Assembly: GCA_035582835.1 (NCBI GenBank)
Contig: JAYKAV010001289.1
Location: 426,380-490,379, forward strand
Source of the DNA: Phoebastria nigripes
Lineage: Eukaryota > Chordata > Aves > Procellariiformes > Diomedeidae
Direction of reading: 5' to 3'
Length of the DNA: 64,000 nucleotides
Part shown: in pieces, positions 24,729 through 36,870 of the stretch
Position numbering within the stretch: the stretch's first letter is position 1
Layout: every line of letters begins with the position of its first letter
Made by a program: the position numbers and the translations under genes
Notes under the pieces: generated by a model
What the model was told of the DNA's origin: nothing
Seen by the model: only the letters and a program-made list of their open reading frames with translations
Database searches by the model: none

Positions 24729-27700
24729 GTAAAATTTACTGATTCCTCTATTTTACTTCAACTAGACGTACTTTGCTTCTTTGAGCTAGAAATTTCTCTT
24801 TTTTCAGGTGACTCTGCCCTCTTTTTCTGGCATATGCACCCTTTGGAATGCAGTGCAAAGTTAATTACTTATGTATAAGTAAACTTACAATAAAACTTTC
24901 TGGGAAATCAAGGGAAAAAAAAGGTTTAAAATCTTAGCCAATGCCACTCTCAAGAACCAAAATCACATTAATAGATCATCTTTCCCACTTGACAAAGTTT
25001 TTAATTCTTATTCTTCTCTTTCTTCATTTAAGAAACTGTAAAATGTTATAGTTCCAATGATCACGTTTATAATTTCAGTTATTTTATTGCTAACTACTCC
25101 TTGCTTCCAAATAACTTAATCCTTCACTTTCTTTCCAACTAAGTGCATTAGGGTGGTACTGCAGCTACGTTCAAGACCCCATTGTTCTCAGTGCTGTGTA
25201 AATTGCCATAAAGGGTCTTAAAAGTGTACAGTTCTAAGAGGACATGCATTTTGAAAGTATCAACAGATACACTTCCCAGTGTGAATAAATATGGTCCCTC
25301 AAAGAAATACGTCAAACCCTGAGGACTCCCCCTGATCTCACAGGAAGGCATGGCTATTTCTGGAACGCAGGGTTAAAACCCGGCTGTACTTGATTCGTTG
25401 CAGAACAACCACGATTTTAATGGATCTAGGATTTTGCTCTTTATTATGTCACTCCAATGAGGTAATGAATCTCTTAGAAATTTTCAGAACTTTGCTGAAT
25501 CATCAATACCTGATAATTCACCACAAAGTCAGACACTACTATTATTAATCACCACAAGTGCACCTATATAATGTTTCCAGATGAAATTTTAAAGTACCTT
25601 ACAAGAAAATAAATATTTAAGAATACTACAGTTGGATGATATTTTCCTCTGTACAGAGTGCCAACATAAAGTTTGTGGAACTTTCAAACCATAATTTGAG
25701 GATCTAGGAGGGAGATCAAGCAACACATTTCTAATATTGACACCCTGTACTGTGGTCATTTGTGCAATTAAGCAACACCTTAATAGCAAGTCACCTCCTT
25801 GAAAATCAAGGAATAAGATTCTACTCAATAAGATCAGAGACAGCAGAATCCCCAGTCTAAGCCATATAGAGCTTTGCAAAAATCAGTAAAAATCCTATTA
25901 AAACATTTTAAAAGTATAAAAAAAAATACATTACTCTTAGAAGTCAGATGAATCCTCTCTGTAAGCATGCTGACTCCNATTTTAAGATGAACTAATCACA
26001 AGTTGCTTAAGTGCATGTACAAAAATTAAGAGATAATTATATAAAAAAATTTACAAAGTGGCTCAATGCCAACAAGAGAGTCTCCCATCAATCATATATG
26101 ATACTCTTCTTGATATCTCTCCCTACCTGGAGAAGCAGCTGTGCTCTACAGCAAGTCCCAACAATCTTTAAAACCTGGCTCCTGCAGACACAGTAAGAGG
26201 GTCTAAAAACAATAACCAGTTAGGCCCTTCTGGTTTTGTTCACTGTTACATGGCAACATAAGAAGCAGGATTGCCGCATTTTATAAAACTCAGATTTCAC
26301 AGCATTTCACAGTTGCACCAGTCCAGTCCTACAGAAGACAAAGAACTTGCATGATATAAGTGATGGCTATACTTGGCCTCATTACCTCAGCTATGCCTTA
26401 TCCAAGATGTATTTCAACAAGCTGACCCTATAATCACACTGCAGTCAATGGTGAAACTTTCAATGATTTCAATGACAATAACAACTAGAGTTCCAGACAA
26501 GAGTCTTGTATAAAAACTGGAGCAAATACTAACATCACCAGGTTCTCTAACATCACTAGGATTTAGCAAACATATCATACAAATACAAGAAAAAAAATCA
26601 TATGCAGAACACTTCATTCAAATACATATAAAGTCCTCTGTGATTACAGTACACAAATTACTGCTATGCTGTTATTAGGGCTGGCTGGAAGGTATTAAAA
26701 TTAAAAGTCAAATTTTAACATTGCAGAAGCAAATCAATCAACACTTCAAACTTGTATGGACTTACTTTATGAAATCAAGCAACATTCCAGGAGTTATAAA
26801 ATGTGCTGTGTGACCTGCTATTTAATTGTTTAGTTTCTCTACTCTCTAAATGTGGCCTGTCCAAATTCCTCCGATGGGAAAATCTTCTAAAAGAACAGAC
26901 CACTCTTGAGACGTCTCAGACTAGACATGGAAAATAAATATCATCGTTATACACCTGAACCCAAAATGTAGGATATATTCATATTCTAGGAGAATTATAC
27001 ATTAACAGCACACTGTGAAAACTGACCATGCTGGGAAAATATCAAGCTACTCGAACAAAAACAGTCTTGTTCATAATATAGTTTTTCCACTTTGGAAACA
27101 TAATTTGGCACCCTTTCTATTAGGCCCAAGTATTCTGAGTTTCAGATACTCCTACAGCGAGGCTAAGTGGCTTTTATTCAGCTACATGCAAAGAAATATA
27201 TGGTTCTTTCTTTTTTGTGTCTGAAAATAACTTGTCCACTCTGATAAAAAGTATGCTCCTAGAGAGGTTGGTAATTAAGCCTTTGGAGTTTGCCATCCAT
27301 TAAAACTTGGTGATCCCACCCAAAGCACTTCATCATCAGAACCATCTGGTGTTCTTTCTGCACAATTACCAAAATACAGAACATATTTTGACTTGGCACT
27401 TGCATTTGGTAGACACTTTAGTCATTTTATAAGCAACAAGACAGCATCTTGCCAAAGCACGGCCTCAAAAGGAAATTTCAACACACCAGAATCTGACTTC
27501 TATCCTAGGAAGTCCTACCAGAATAGAAAGAAGGAACATCTTCACCTTCAGCTAATGTCCTCACCTTCACATACAAGATACCTCTTACCAGTTTTGTTAT
27601 TCTATGCTTCCTCTATATGTTGATGATTCAGAGCATTATCTAACAGATTAGGGGTAAAGTGAATTGCCTCTAGTTTGAGACTCAGTTTCTTTTAAGGTGT

Positions 27701-29868
27701 CTGGCTCTGAAATCAAACTAATGATCCACCAGAAATTAAACTACTAGAAGTAAAAGGAACCAAAGCCATTTCACAATAATACTCTGAAGAACAATATCAA
27801 GAATATTTCACATCAGACTCTGCCACCACATTTTTTTTCAGTGCCTGCACATACAGTAATAATATGAGCACAGCTCTAAATGCAGGAAAGTCTGAAAAAC
27901 AAAGGGAGAAGACAGGAATGTGGACTTCTCTTGAATGATACTAGACTTCTTTTTGGCTCTTGGTTTTCCAGATCTACATAGAAGAAACCATGATGAGAAC
28001 ATTTAACATACTTCCAAGAGCATTAATAAGTCTCTCTTGCAGATTGTCTATAATTCACTTATTTTACTCATTTCTGCCAGTAAAATTTGTGGCAAAAGGT
28101 GAAAATTTCTAGGCAGTAATGACGTTATTCTCAGCTTTCTCAGGACAGTTTAGACAGCACACAAAGAAATCAGAGAGCTCAACTGAAGTGATGACCAATA
28201 ATTCTCAAACCTAGACATTTCAGTTATTTGGGAATTCTGAGGAGAGGTCTACGTTTAATGTCCCTCACCTACAAGCATCCCATATTCAAGGACACAAAGT
28301 GATGCAAACCTATTGGAACATATACTCTAAGGAATTTACTTTATATAGTATCCTAGGTGGAAAAAATAGCTTCTCTCAAAGATTTCTGCTTATTGAACAT
28401 ACATAGGATTAGTCTGATTGGTGTCAAAATGGGTCAACTGCTCTGAAATTAGTGAAAATACATGAAAAAAGCAACATGCAAATATTTTAAAAAATAGTGC
28501 AGCGTAGAAAATATATCCCAAATGACAACTACAAGTTCCACAGCTGCACTCCATATGGCATGGAAACCTTTAAAGTAGCACAATAATATATAAACCAGAA
28601 AACACAGGTTTTCAAATCAAAATGATCCTACCGGGACATGCATTTGCACCCATCAAAATTTTCATAGATACAAATTGGACTGACACAGCGAAAGAATAAC
28701 ACATTAGATAATTGTAGTCATGGAGAACTGAACAAAATTTTACCAAAAAATTAGTAAGAAAGTTATATAAGAAATTTGGATGGAAATTAAACAAGCTATT
28801 ATTACAAGTAACTTTGCAAGGTCAGTCCCTCAACAAAACAACATTCTGAAGAAACAAGTCTAATGAAATTATAATAGTAAGATGGAAAGAAGAGATTGAT
28901 AAAATATGTAATCACACAAAAATATGTCTGCACAATAGTAAAAGGTAGTGGAACTAATGAAAGCGAGAAATTAGAAACAGTCAATTTGGTGAACAGATCT
29001 ATGAGTGCATATGGCAATCTGAGGAATCACAAACGTGTTCATCCTTATTAGACAAGCCATCAGACAGACAAAACATAATATAAGAGCAAGTAAATAAACA
29101 TTTGACTACATAGGGTATCATTCTCATTGGGTGACACTCCAAAGAGTATATATGTCATCTGTTGGCAAAAACAAACCGCACATTACATCCTTATTTTTAT
29201 ACCAGATCTCAGAGCAGATTTCCTAACATCAGAGATATAAAAAAACAAATATGGTTTATTTATTTCCCGCAGGTTTTTTCCCTTTAAATTTATCATGGCT
29301 AACAATATTGCAGCAAGTAGCAAATTGTTATCAAGTCATATTCTCATATCTTTTGAGCATCAGCATGACTTTCTTAAGTCTCTACCAACAAGTGAAAAGA
29401 ACGAAAGCATTTACTTTCAGGAAGGATCATCAGATTACTGTCACCTTACAAAAGCATTATGGGGTGTCTCTGTTACTTCAACTACTATCATCACAGTGAC
29501 ATGTAACAACCACAATGTGATGATAATACCTCATCCCCAAAAGGAAAAATCAAATCAAAACGCATAAAAATTAAGAGATAAATCATTCAACTTACACCTT
29601 AGAATCTTGAGCAACTGCTATAACATCAGAAAAACTTTCACAGGGAAAGATGTTGGTGCTTTCAGGCCAGTGGAATTAATATTTTGGTTTAAATTTCACA
29701 GCATCTAGAAAAGGCCAAACACAATGGAGCAGATTCACTGATGTGTTACTTCAGTTTTATTACGTTAACTTCACCGAAACAGTGGAGTCTCATTTGCTAT
29801 GAGACAAAGTAATTAGGTCTAATGTGTACCTTAAAAAAGAGACATCCTAACATCTCCATCTCACTTTN

Positions 29869-29892
29869 AAAAAAAAAAAAAAAAAAAAAAAA
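29869..29892. repeat. A24 homopolymer
   Basis: Twenty-four A immediately after an ambiguous base (N at 29868), followed by GGTATATG. No associated element was recognised. Confidence 0.9.
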
Positions 29893-32800
29893 GGTATATG
29901 ATAGGACCTTGCTTTACCCTTTCTAATAAAACTAGCAGTTTACCATTTATAGAAGTGATACATTCGGGCATATTTTTGATGCAAATTCTGTACAAGTAAT
30001 GACATGAGATAGTAGTAGACCTAAATTCCTCGAGCAGATTAAGACTGAGCTGCCAGCTCTGAAAAACGGACAGTTTTTGTGAAACNTATGAGCTAGTCAT
30101 GAGCCCAGAGCATAGTTGTTTCTACAATTGCTCTCTAATGAAAGTGAGGAGAAGCTGGTGGACATAGAGGGAGCAAGATATATTGTCTGGCCCTATTCTT
30201 ACCTACCCAAATGGGAACAGGACCCAGCAGAGATTTCCCAAGTCCTCCCCATGCACAAATATATGCCTTTCTATATGTTTTGGCCTTCATGACTGTGAAT
30301 CAGAAACCAGGATCAGCCCAGAAATAACTGCAGTCTGCTTTTCACAGAAACATAATTTTCTTGTTATGCCTTGCTCTAGTTATATATCTTGCAATGCTAT
30401 TCTTGTCACATCCTAAAAATCTGCATCACTTTTTTGCTTCGGGATGAATTCTGCCTTCAGCTGCAAACTAGGAGTTCCCACAGAAGCCACGGTGGTTGCG
30501 CACTGGCGTACCAGGAAAAACAGTTTGAGTTAATCATATCCTATGTATTAAGATACTTTTATAGTAGTATAATACACACAGTTTATGTTGTGATTTAAGA
30601 ATTAAAAACTAATCATATGTAAAATTAGGCCATTCAAGAAATAACTGCCAAATAAGTTGGAATTAGAGCTGTATATGAACCATTCGATGCTTGCACTTGC
30701 ATCAGTGAACTGGAAAAGCTTGGTAAGCCAGCGAGGCTTAGGTACGGAAGCTGACACTCCAGAAGTATCCACAATCCCCGCTCCTTTAAACAATTAAAAC
30801 AATCCTGCCATTTAATGGCAAGGAACAGGGAAGGAGCAAAGAGGAAAAAGGAAGGAAAGAATAAGGAAATAAATCCTTAACAGTAAAGCCCAGAAGGATA
30901 ATTTTTTGGGGGGTCTGGTCAAAAATTATTCCATTCTGTTTAATTCTGAATGCATCTGAAGTTCCTCCTTGTCTAATAATTAATTATAATACAAAATTGT
31001 ATTAGAGAAGATAACGCCTTTTCTAAACCTCAAACAAAAAAAAGCTGAAGTCTGCCAATAACAAAATATATTTATCTTGTTCTAATATGTGTTTCTCAAC
31101 TTCCCGTATATTTATTAGGAAGCACTTCCATTGCTGTCTGCCTGCGAAATCTCTGTATTGAACTAAATAGGCTATTTTTCACTAAACTCAATGTAGATAT
31201 TTTCCTGGAATTTGGAACTGCAAGTCAGTCACATGATAAATTAATCTAGAATATCATCAATTGATCCACATATGATCAGGTTACAGCCAGCCATATTAGT
31301 CTTTGCAAATTATTGTTTTGCTCATGCTCTGGCATCAGCAGTCTTTAGTTCATTTTTCCAGCTACTTGGCTGTCAGTTAGAATAAAATTTTCATTGGTTC
31401 TTTTGATGAACAGAGGATATAAAAGCTGAGCTATGTCATCTATGACAGACCAACTGCTTTTGGGGGTATTATTTTAGTTAACAGACCATATAACTTCAAA
31501 TTACAAAACATGTTTTCACAAACATGTACACATATATTTACATTCACAACTAGCCAGATACACACAAAATACTCCTGAATTGAGAGATATTCAAGAAAAA
31601 TGAGAACATGACTCTCTGCCTTTCTTCAACTTTTAAAACCCTAAGGGAATCGGTAAGCTCAGTCTTTTTTTTTCCCCCCANTATTTTTTTTCTCCCCCCT
31701 TTTTATGAACAGAAATCCTGTCACACCAATATATTTTTGGCCAGACTACTGCATTCAAAACTGCCCTTTGACTTTTGGATTCTGTTTTTAATACAGAACA
31801 AATATGACAGGATGAACAGAACTCTGTTCCTGTGAAAAGGCGGAAGACAATGCAGAGAAGCAGGGACACAGGGAATCCTGAATGTGCAAAAGAAAAAGGT
31901 AGCCAAGTCTTTCATGGAGAAGAAAGCTGAAATAAGAATACACACAGAATGTACCAAACTGCAGTAGGTATTTAAAAGTATGTAAAGTAAATCTGCTCTT
32001 AAAGTAGCCACTCATTTTGTAAGACTCCATCTTGAGATGACCCTGATTTTCCTAAAGATGTTGCCAAAACCTGGTTCTACAGGGTCTCAAGTTTAACCTC
32101 AAAAACAAAAGCACACACAACTAATTTTGCATTGAAAATGTTGACATTTCATATCTTATGAGCTGCTGGAAATATACTGAAAAATTCCTTGAACTTGTAA
32201 GCTAGGTAACAGGTATAAGGAACAATCAACCTATAGCAAATTAATTCAAGTATGCAATTTTAACATAGCTTTAAAGAGAGAAAAATATAACCTATTATAA
32301 AGAGAGGAAAAAAAAGATAACTGACACTAAAGAAAACAGCTGGGTTATGTAAGAGGCCTAAGAAATAGCAACAGTAGCATATTTGGCCTGTTTCAGGCCC
32401 CTAGCAAAGGTTTTCACCCTCCAAAAAAAAAAAAGAATGGAAATTCACAAATTCAGACAGACTTAAAATATATGAAATAGATCTTTTCACAGATGCAGAT
32501 ATATGGAATATGATCTCTAAATATCTGTTTAATTACAGAGGAGAGAGCATAGGTATTTAACAAATCAGACAAACCAAAATCTTATTGAAAGACTCTGCTC
32601 TTACCGGAAATCTGGCCTAGCCAGATACTGCTGTATAAATGGATTAGCTGTTTGTGTATGCTACACAGTTTGAGATGGTCTGGAGGAGTAACAGGGTTGG
32701 TAGGGCCACAGACCTGATTAGAGGCCATCACTGAGGACCTACAGCTTTGGTAGCGAGCAAAGCCATACAACTTCTGTATGGGCTGCAAGAGAGAGTTGAG

Positions 32801-34944
32801 ACGTACCACAGTACATGCTCTGATTCTGTTCTTGCCATGAATGCCATGGAAGTTCATTTGCACAGTTCCTGGCAAGCCTACTCTTATTTGCAAAGCAAAT
32901 CTGTACCAGTGTTTCTGCTGGGGAGAGTGAGAATGCGTGCAGGTGAAGAATTTGACTCTCCATCCTTAAATGCATTCGATTAGACTTGCGCAAGTGACAT
33001 ACCTGAATGAACTACTCACCAAAACCGAGTAGCTTAAACAGCAAGTCAATAGCCTTAGCTGCATGCAAAAGCAGATGAGAAGTATCCACACGTGTGGAAG
33101 ATGTATCGGAACTCTAAGCTAATACTTTCACAAGGTATCCCAGGTTTTGTCTAGTCTTACCCATATTTGTACCACAACTGTCTTTTAATGTATAATTTAT
33201 GAAAGAAATCTGAAATGCCCTTATTTAACACAGCACATCGTGAGTACGCAAATAACCAGAAAAAAGTATTTTCACAGTAAAAGAATAGTAATATATGGCC
33301 AGGTGATTGCTCAAATCAAAACACTGATCCTTACTCTTTCAGTGCCAATAATATGAAAGATTAAATTGCTGATAGCACTCAAATACAGCAGTGCTTTATT
33401 TTCAGACCTAAAGTATGTAAGATTTCTCCACCATAAAAACTGCAAGTAGAACACTTGTGAATTATGAAGGTCCTTCCTTTTTAAACAAATTTAGAAAATG
33501 TAATCATCCTTCACAGGTGAGATATTCTGTTTATTCTATGGAGAATCATTTCAGTCTAAATTAAACTCTTCAAATGGTTTTGATGATTGCTGCAATAAGG
33601 ACACAACAGGGAAAAGATCTGGGAAGAGAATAACACGTGTTAGATGAATAGCTAACAGAAATATTTCTAGTATATGAAAACCACTGGGTTTTTTTAACCA
33701 AATATCAGTATTATTTTTTCAAAGCATAAAAACTAACACTGCTTATCTGTCCTAAGTGAAAATGCCAATCTGCGCTCTCCTCTTTAATTATCTTCAATAT
33801 GGACTGANTACTTCAAATTCAAAGATAAATAAAAGATATAGGTCTTTTCAGCATTCAGAAAAACCCACTAGTGGTACAAAGACACCTCCTAGATACCAGA
33901 CTGTCAGAAAACCCTGCCCATTCACCATTTAAAAATGAGGCCTTTTTGGGTGTCTTGACCTTGAATAACCAAACACAGGGCAGAGTGAAAATGGCTTGCC
34001 TGTTAAAAATTTAAGACATACGTCCTGCCACAGATTGCTTAGAATCTAAGCAACTCAGAATCTAAATTAGATTTTGATAAGGCAAGTAGTGACGAAAANC
34101 AAAGAAAGAGGTTAAAAGCACAATACGAATCTCTGGCATTCTCTGTTTTTTCTGACCCTAACCTCAAACCTCACAGACAGAAAGAACATAACCAAAGAGA
34201 TGCCCATCAAAAACTTGTGGAAAGGATTGTTTCATATGTTCCCCTCTTCCAAGCTGTCTCTAAATTCATACTTGTTTAACAGTGTGATTAAGAACACTAC
34301 TGCCAGACGTCATGGAAAATTCTAATATAAGTCACAGAACTACACCATTACTGAAAAACAGGTGAGAGAGATCCTACTACAGATTTTGGGTTTTTGTAGT
34401 ATGACATGCCTGCCAGTTCATGACTTAAATTCTCTCAACAGCAAATATTTTTTAAGAGAAATCTCAAAAGAATAACCAGGAATACTGAAATCCAGGTGAC
34501 TTAAAAACAGCTCTGTGAGGCACCCTGTAAGCTGTCTTTTCAACCTATAACTTGCTCATCCAGGTACTAACACTCTCTTATTTCCAAGGAATACTCAGTG
34601 ATCCTTTACATACTGCTTAAGGTAAACTGTAGCAAAACTCTGTTTGTCAAGTGTCTTCTGTGAGAATCATTTGTCTTAATGACATTTGCTTTTCATAGCA
34701 ATGTACCCCCTGGAGGCTTTCTTGTACATACCAAGCGGTCAACAAATGGGCTGAAGAAGAGGGAGAAGACCAAGACATGCTCATTTCACCTCTCTGGATG
34801 GAGACTCTTTACAAAAGACAACGCAGCTCCAGGCTGCACCATTTGCACTATTTAGCCTCCTCTGTAATGAAGAAGGCTCACTGAAACCAAAGTGTTCTTG
34901 TTAGTATAATTGAAATGGGCACACCGACAAAGATCAGATCCAGA

Positions 34945-35638
34945 CATAGAATCATAGAATCATTAAGGTTGGAAAAGACCTCTAAGATCATCAAGTCCAA
35001 CCGTCAACCCAACACCACCATGCCCACTAAACCATGTCCCTAAGCGCCTCATCTACACGTCTTTTAAATACTTCCAGGGATGGTGACTCTACCACTTCCC
35101 CAGGCAGCCTGTTCCAATGCTTGACCACTCTTTCAGTAAAGAAATTTTTCCTAATGTCCAATCTAAACCTCCCCTGGCNCAACTTGAGGCCATTTCCTCT
35201 CNTCCTATCNCTNGTTNCTTGGNAGAAGAGACCNACNCCCACCTCGCTGCAACCTCCTTTCAGGTAGTTGTGGAGCGCAATAAGGTCTCCCCTCAGCCTC
35301 CTCTTCTCCAGACTAAACAGTCCCAGTTCCCTCAGCCGCTCCTCATAAGACTTGCTCTCCAGACCCTTCACCAGCTTCGTTGCCCTCCTCTGGACACGCT
35401 CCAGCACCTCAATGTCCTTCTTGTAGTGAGGGGCCCAAAACTGAACACAGGATTCGAGGTGCGGCCTCACCAGTGCTGAGCACAGGGGTATGATCACCTC
35501 CCTACTCCTGCTGGCCACACTATTTCTGATACAGGCCAGGATGCCGTTGGCCTTCGTGGCCTCCTGGGCACACTGTCGGCTCATATTCAGCCAGCTGTCA
35601 ACCAGCATCCCCAGGTCCTTTTCCGCCAGGCAGCTTTC
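34945..35638 (-). mobile_element. CR1 LINE, 5'-truncated copy
   Basis: The left end begins with two CATAGAAT-type octamers, then AAGGTTGGAAAAGACCTC and GATCATCAAGTCCAACC. This is the reverse complement of the standard avian CR1 3' untranslated end, so the element lies on the minus strand with its 3' terminus at 34945. The coding part is open across its whole length. The right end falls in ORF2 coding sequence near 35638, so roughly 0.7 kb of a full element of about 4.5 kb remains. CR1 moves by target-primed reverse transcription, which commonly leaves such truncated copies. The intact frame and clean match to the avian consensus I recall mark this as by far the youngest repeat here. A cluster of Ns at 35179-35234 suggests collapsed reads from similar copies or heterozygosity. 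Confidence 0.95.
35027..35638 (-). pseudogene. CR1 ORF2 C-terminal fragment (reverse transcriptase side)
   Basis: This minus-strand frame ends at a stop near 35027 and runs open to the truncation point. Characteristic CR1 segments in order are [79 protein letters not shown] and, near the end, [20 protein letters not shown]. These belong to the thumb/C-terminal part of the ORF2 protein. The endonuclease and the catalytic F-A-D-D centre are absent, lost with the 5' part, so the fragment cannot encode an active enzyme. Several codons contain N. There is no sign that a host gene uses this frame. Confidence 0.93.
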
Positions 35639-36029
35639 ATACAGGGTTTCTGCATGGCAATGCTCAGTCTGCTGCTGGTCCCAAGAACTTTGCCAAGTTT
35701 ATGGACGAGATTTGAGGTTTACTGTACAGTGCGGTCCCTGTCCTCTTCGTTACAGTAGGATAATGGGGAACACAAGGTATGAGCCACCTGGCAGACTCAA
35801 AGCAGAAGAGCTCAACTACAGCTTAGGGTTAGACCCTTAAGGCAAGAGAAGGAACCGAGGATAAGGACCTGGGACATTGCTCTTGCTAGTGGGTCAGTTT
35901 GTAGTATGGAGCTTCTGGAAGATAAGGGGTCCAACCTACATAAGGGTCATAGGTCTAAAGTTACCATTGTACATAATCAGGCAATAAGAAGCTTATTATG
36001 TGCCTGATTGAGTACCTCATAATTAAGGN

Positions 36030-36096
36030 CTTGTTCCAAAGCCTGTTTAAATCAATAGGAATCTTTCTATTGACTTCAAAGGGGCTTTTGATCAAG
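36030..36096. repeat. Palindromic interspersed repeat (CATTGAAGTCAATG-type core)
   Basis: Arms of 31 bases at 36030-36060 and 36066-36096 are reverse complements at 24 of 31 positions, separated by 5 bases. The arm pattern is CTTGATCCAAAGCCC followed by a T-G-A-A-G-T-C-A-A-T-like core. I recall repeats of this style, with a CCCATTGAAGTCAATGGG centre flanked by GATC-CAAAGC, as common ancient elements in turtles, crocodilians and birds. I cannot name the family with certainty. Such palindromes fit a short non-autonomous DNA element or a folded-back duplication. Confidence 0.65.
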
Positions 36097-36807
36097 TTCT
36101 GCCTACTTAGTAGGATACCTCTCTCCACATGTCATAACTTAACAGTTGCCATCAGGAGGCACTCAAACTGACAGTCTCATGGCTTAACCACAAAGGTGCT
36201 GGTGAGAGGACACTTTCATTTAAGGACATTTGACCCCATTTTGTAACTCCAGCTGACTGCTGATCTTCAGTACCTGGGACATCTACTGGGTCAGAAGAGA
36301 AAAAATTCATTGACATGACTTGAGGAAAAGGGTAGCACTGAGAGACCTCTTGTGTTAACTGGGTCTAATTTTTGTTGATGCATGTACAACAACATAGACT
36401 ATTGGCACAGAATACAGAATGTACACACACATTTTTCAATCCAAACAAAAGAAATGGAAGAATGACAGAGTTCCCTCTAATACACATAATACATTATTTA
36501 TATACTTCCCTGACCATTAGGCAGTATCACATAATAATAATTTACACAGTTACATATTTCTGCATACATATTAATTCTGAAAATGCATACTGTGTGGCCA
36601 CACTGTAACTTGTCACTGACAGACATTGTGGAAATCCCCCTTATTTCATGGATCATTGATTCAATGTGTAAATCCTTCTTAGCTTGCAAGCCATTGACCA
36701 GATAAACCATAAGGGCTCCAAAGGGAAAGAGCCCTTCTGGTCTGTTGAGCAAATTCAGCAGTAGCACATGTACTTCAAATCCACATGTGAAAACCTCTTT
36801 GAAATTA

Positions 36808-36870
36808 AGGTCCTGATCCTGCAAATCCTTATGCCCATAACCTGTAAGTCATCCCAATACAAGTCTAATA
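36808..36870. repeat. Probable fragment of a GGTCCTGATCCTGCAAA-type old repeat
   Basis: AAGGTCCTGATCCTGCAAATCC followed by TTATGCCCATAAC resembles the recalled sauropsid repeat start GGTCCTGATCCTGCAAAC then TTACGCACATGAGTAA. Only one arm is seen. It probably belongs to the same broad group as the palindromes at 36.03 kb and 53.35 kb. Confidence 0.4.

Larger units (their letters stand above)
23001..34940. other. AT-rich non-coding stretch with long A tracts
   Basis: No recognisable gene. Homopolymers occur at 23363-23384 (A22), 24288-24322 (A35), 24713-24728 (T16) and 29869-29892 (A24). Two minus-strand exon-like segments, 30203-30292 and 32605-32782, are treated as leads. The rest consists of chance frames and AT-rich sequence with scattered Ns. 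Confidence 0.55.

Noticed and set aside
31608..32030. Overlapping frames in several registers
   Set aside because: They come from a T/C-rich region where stop codons are scarce; no frame looks like protein.
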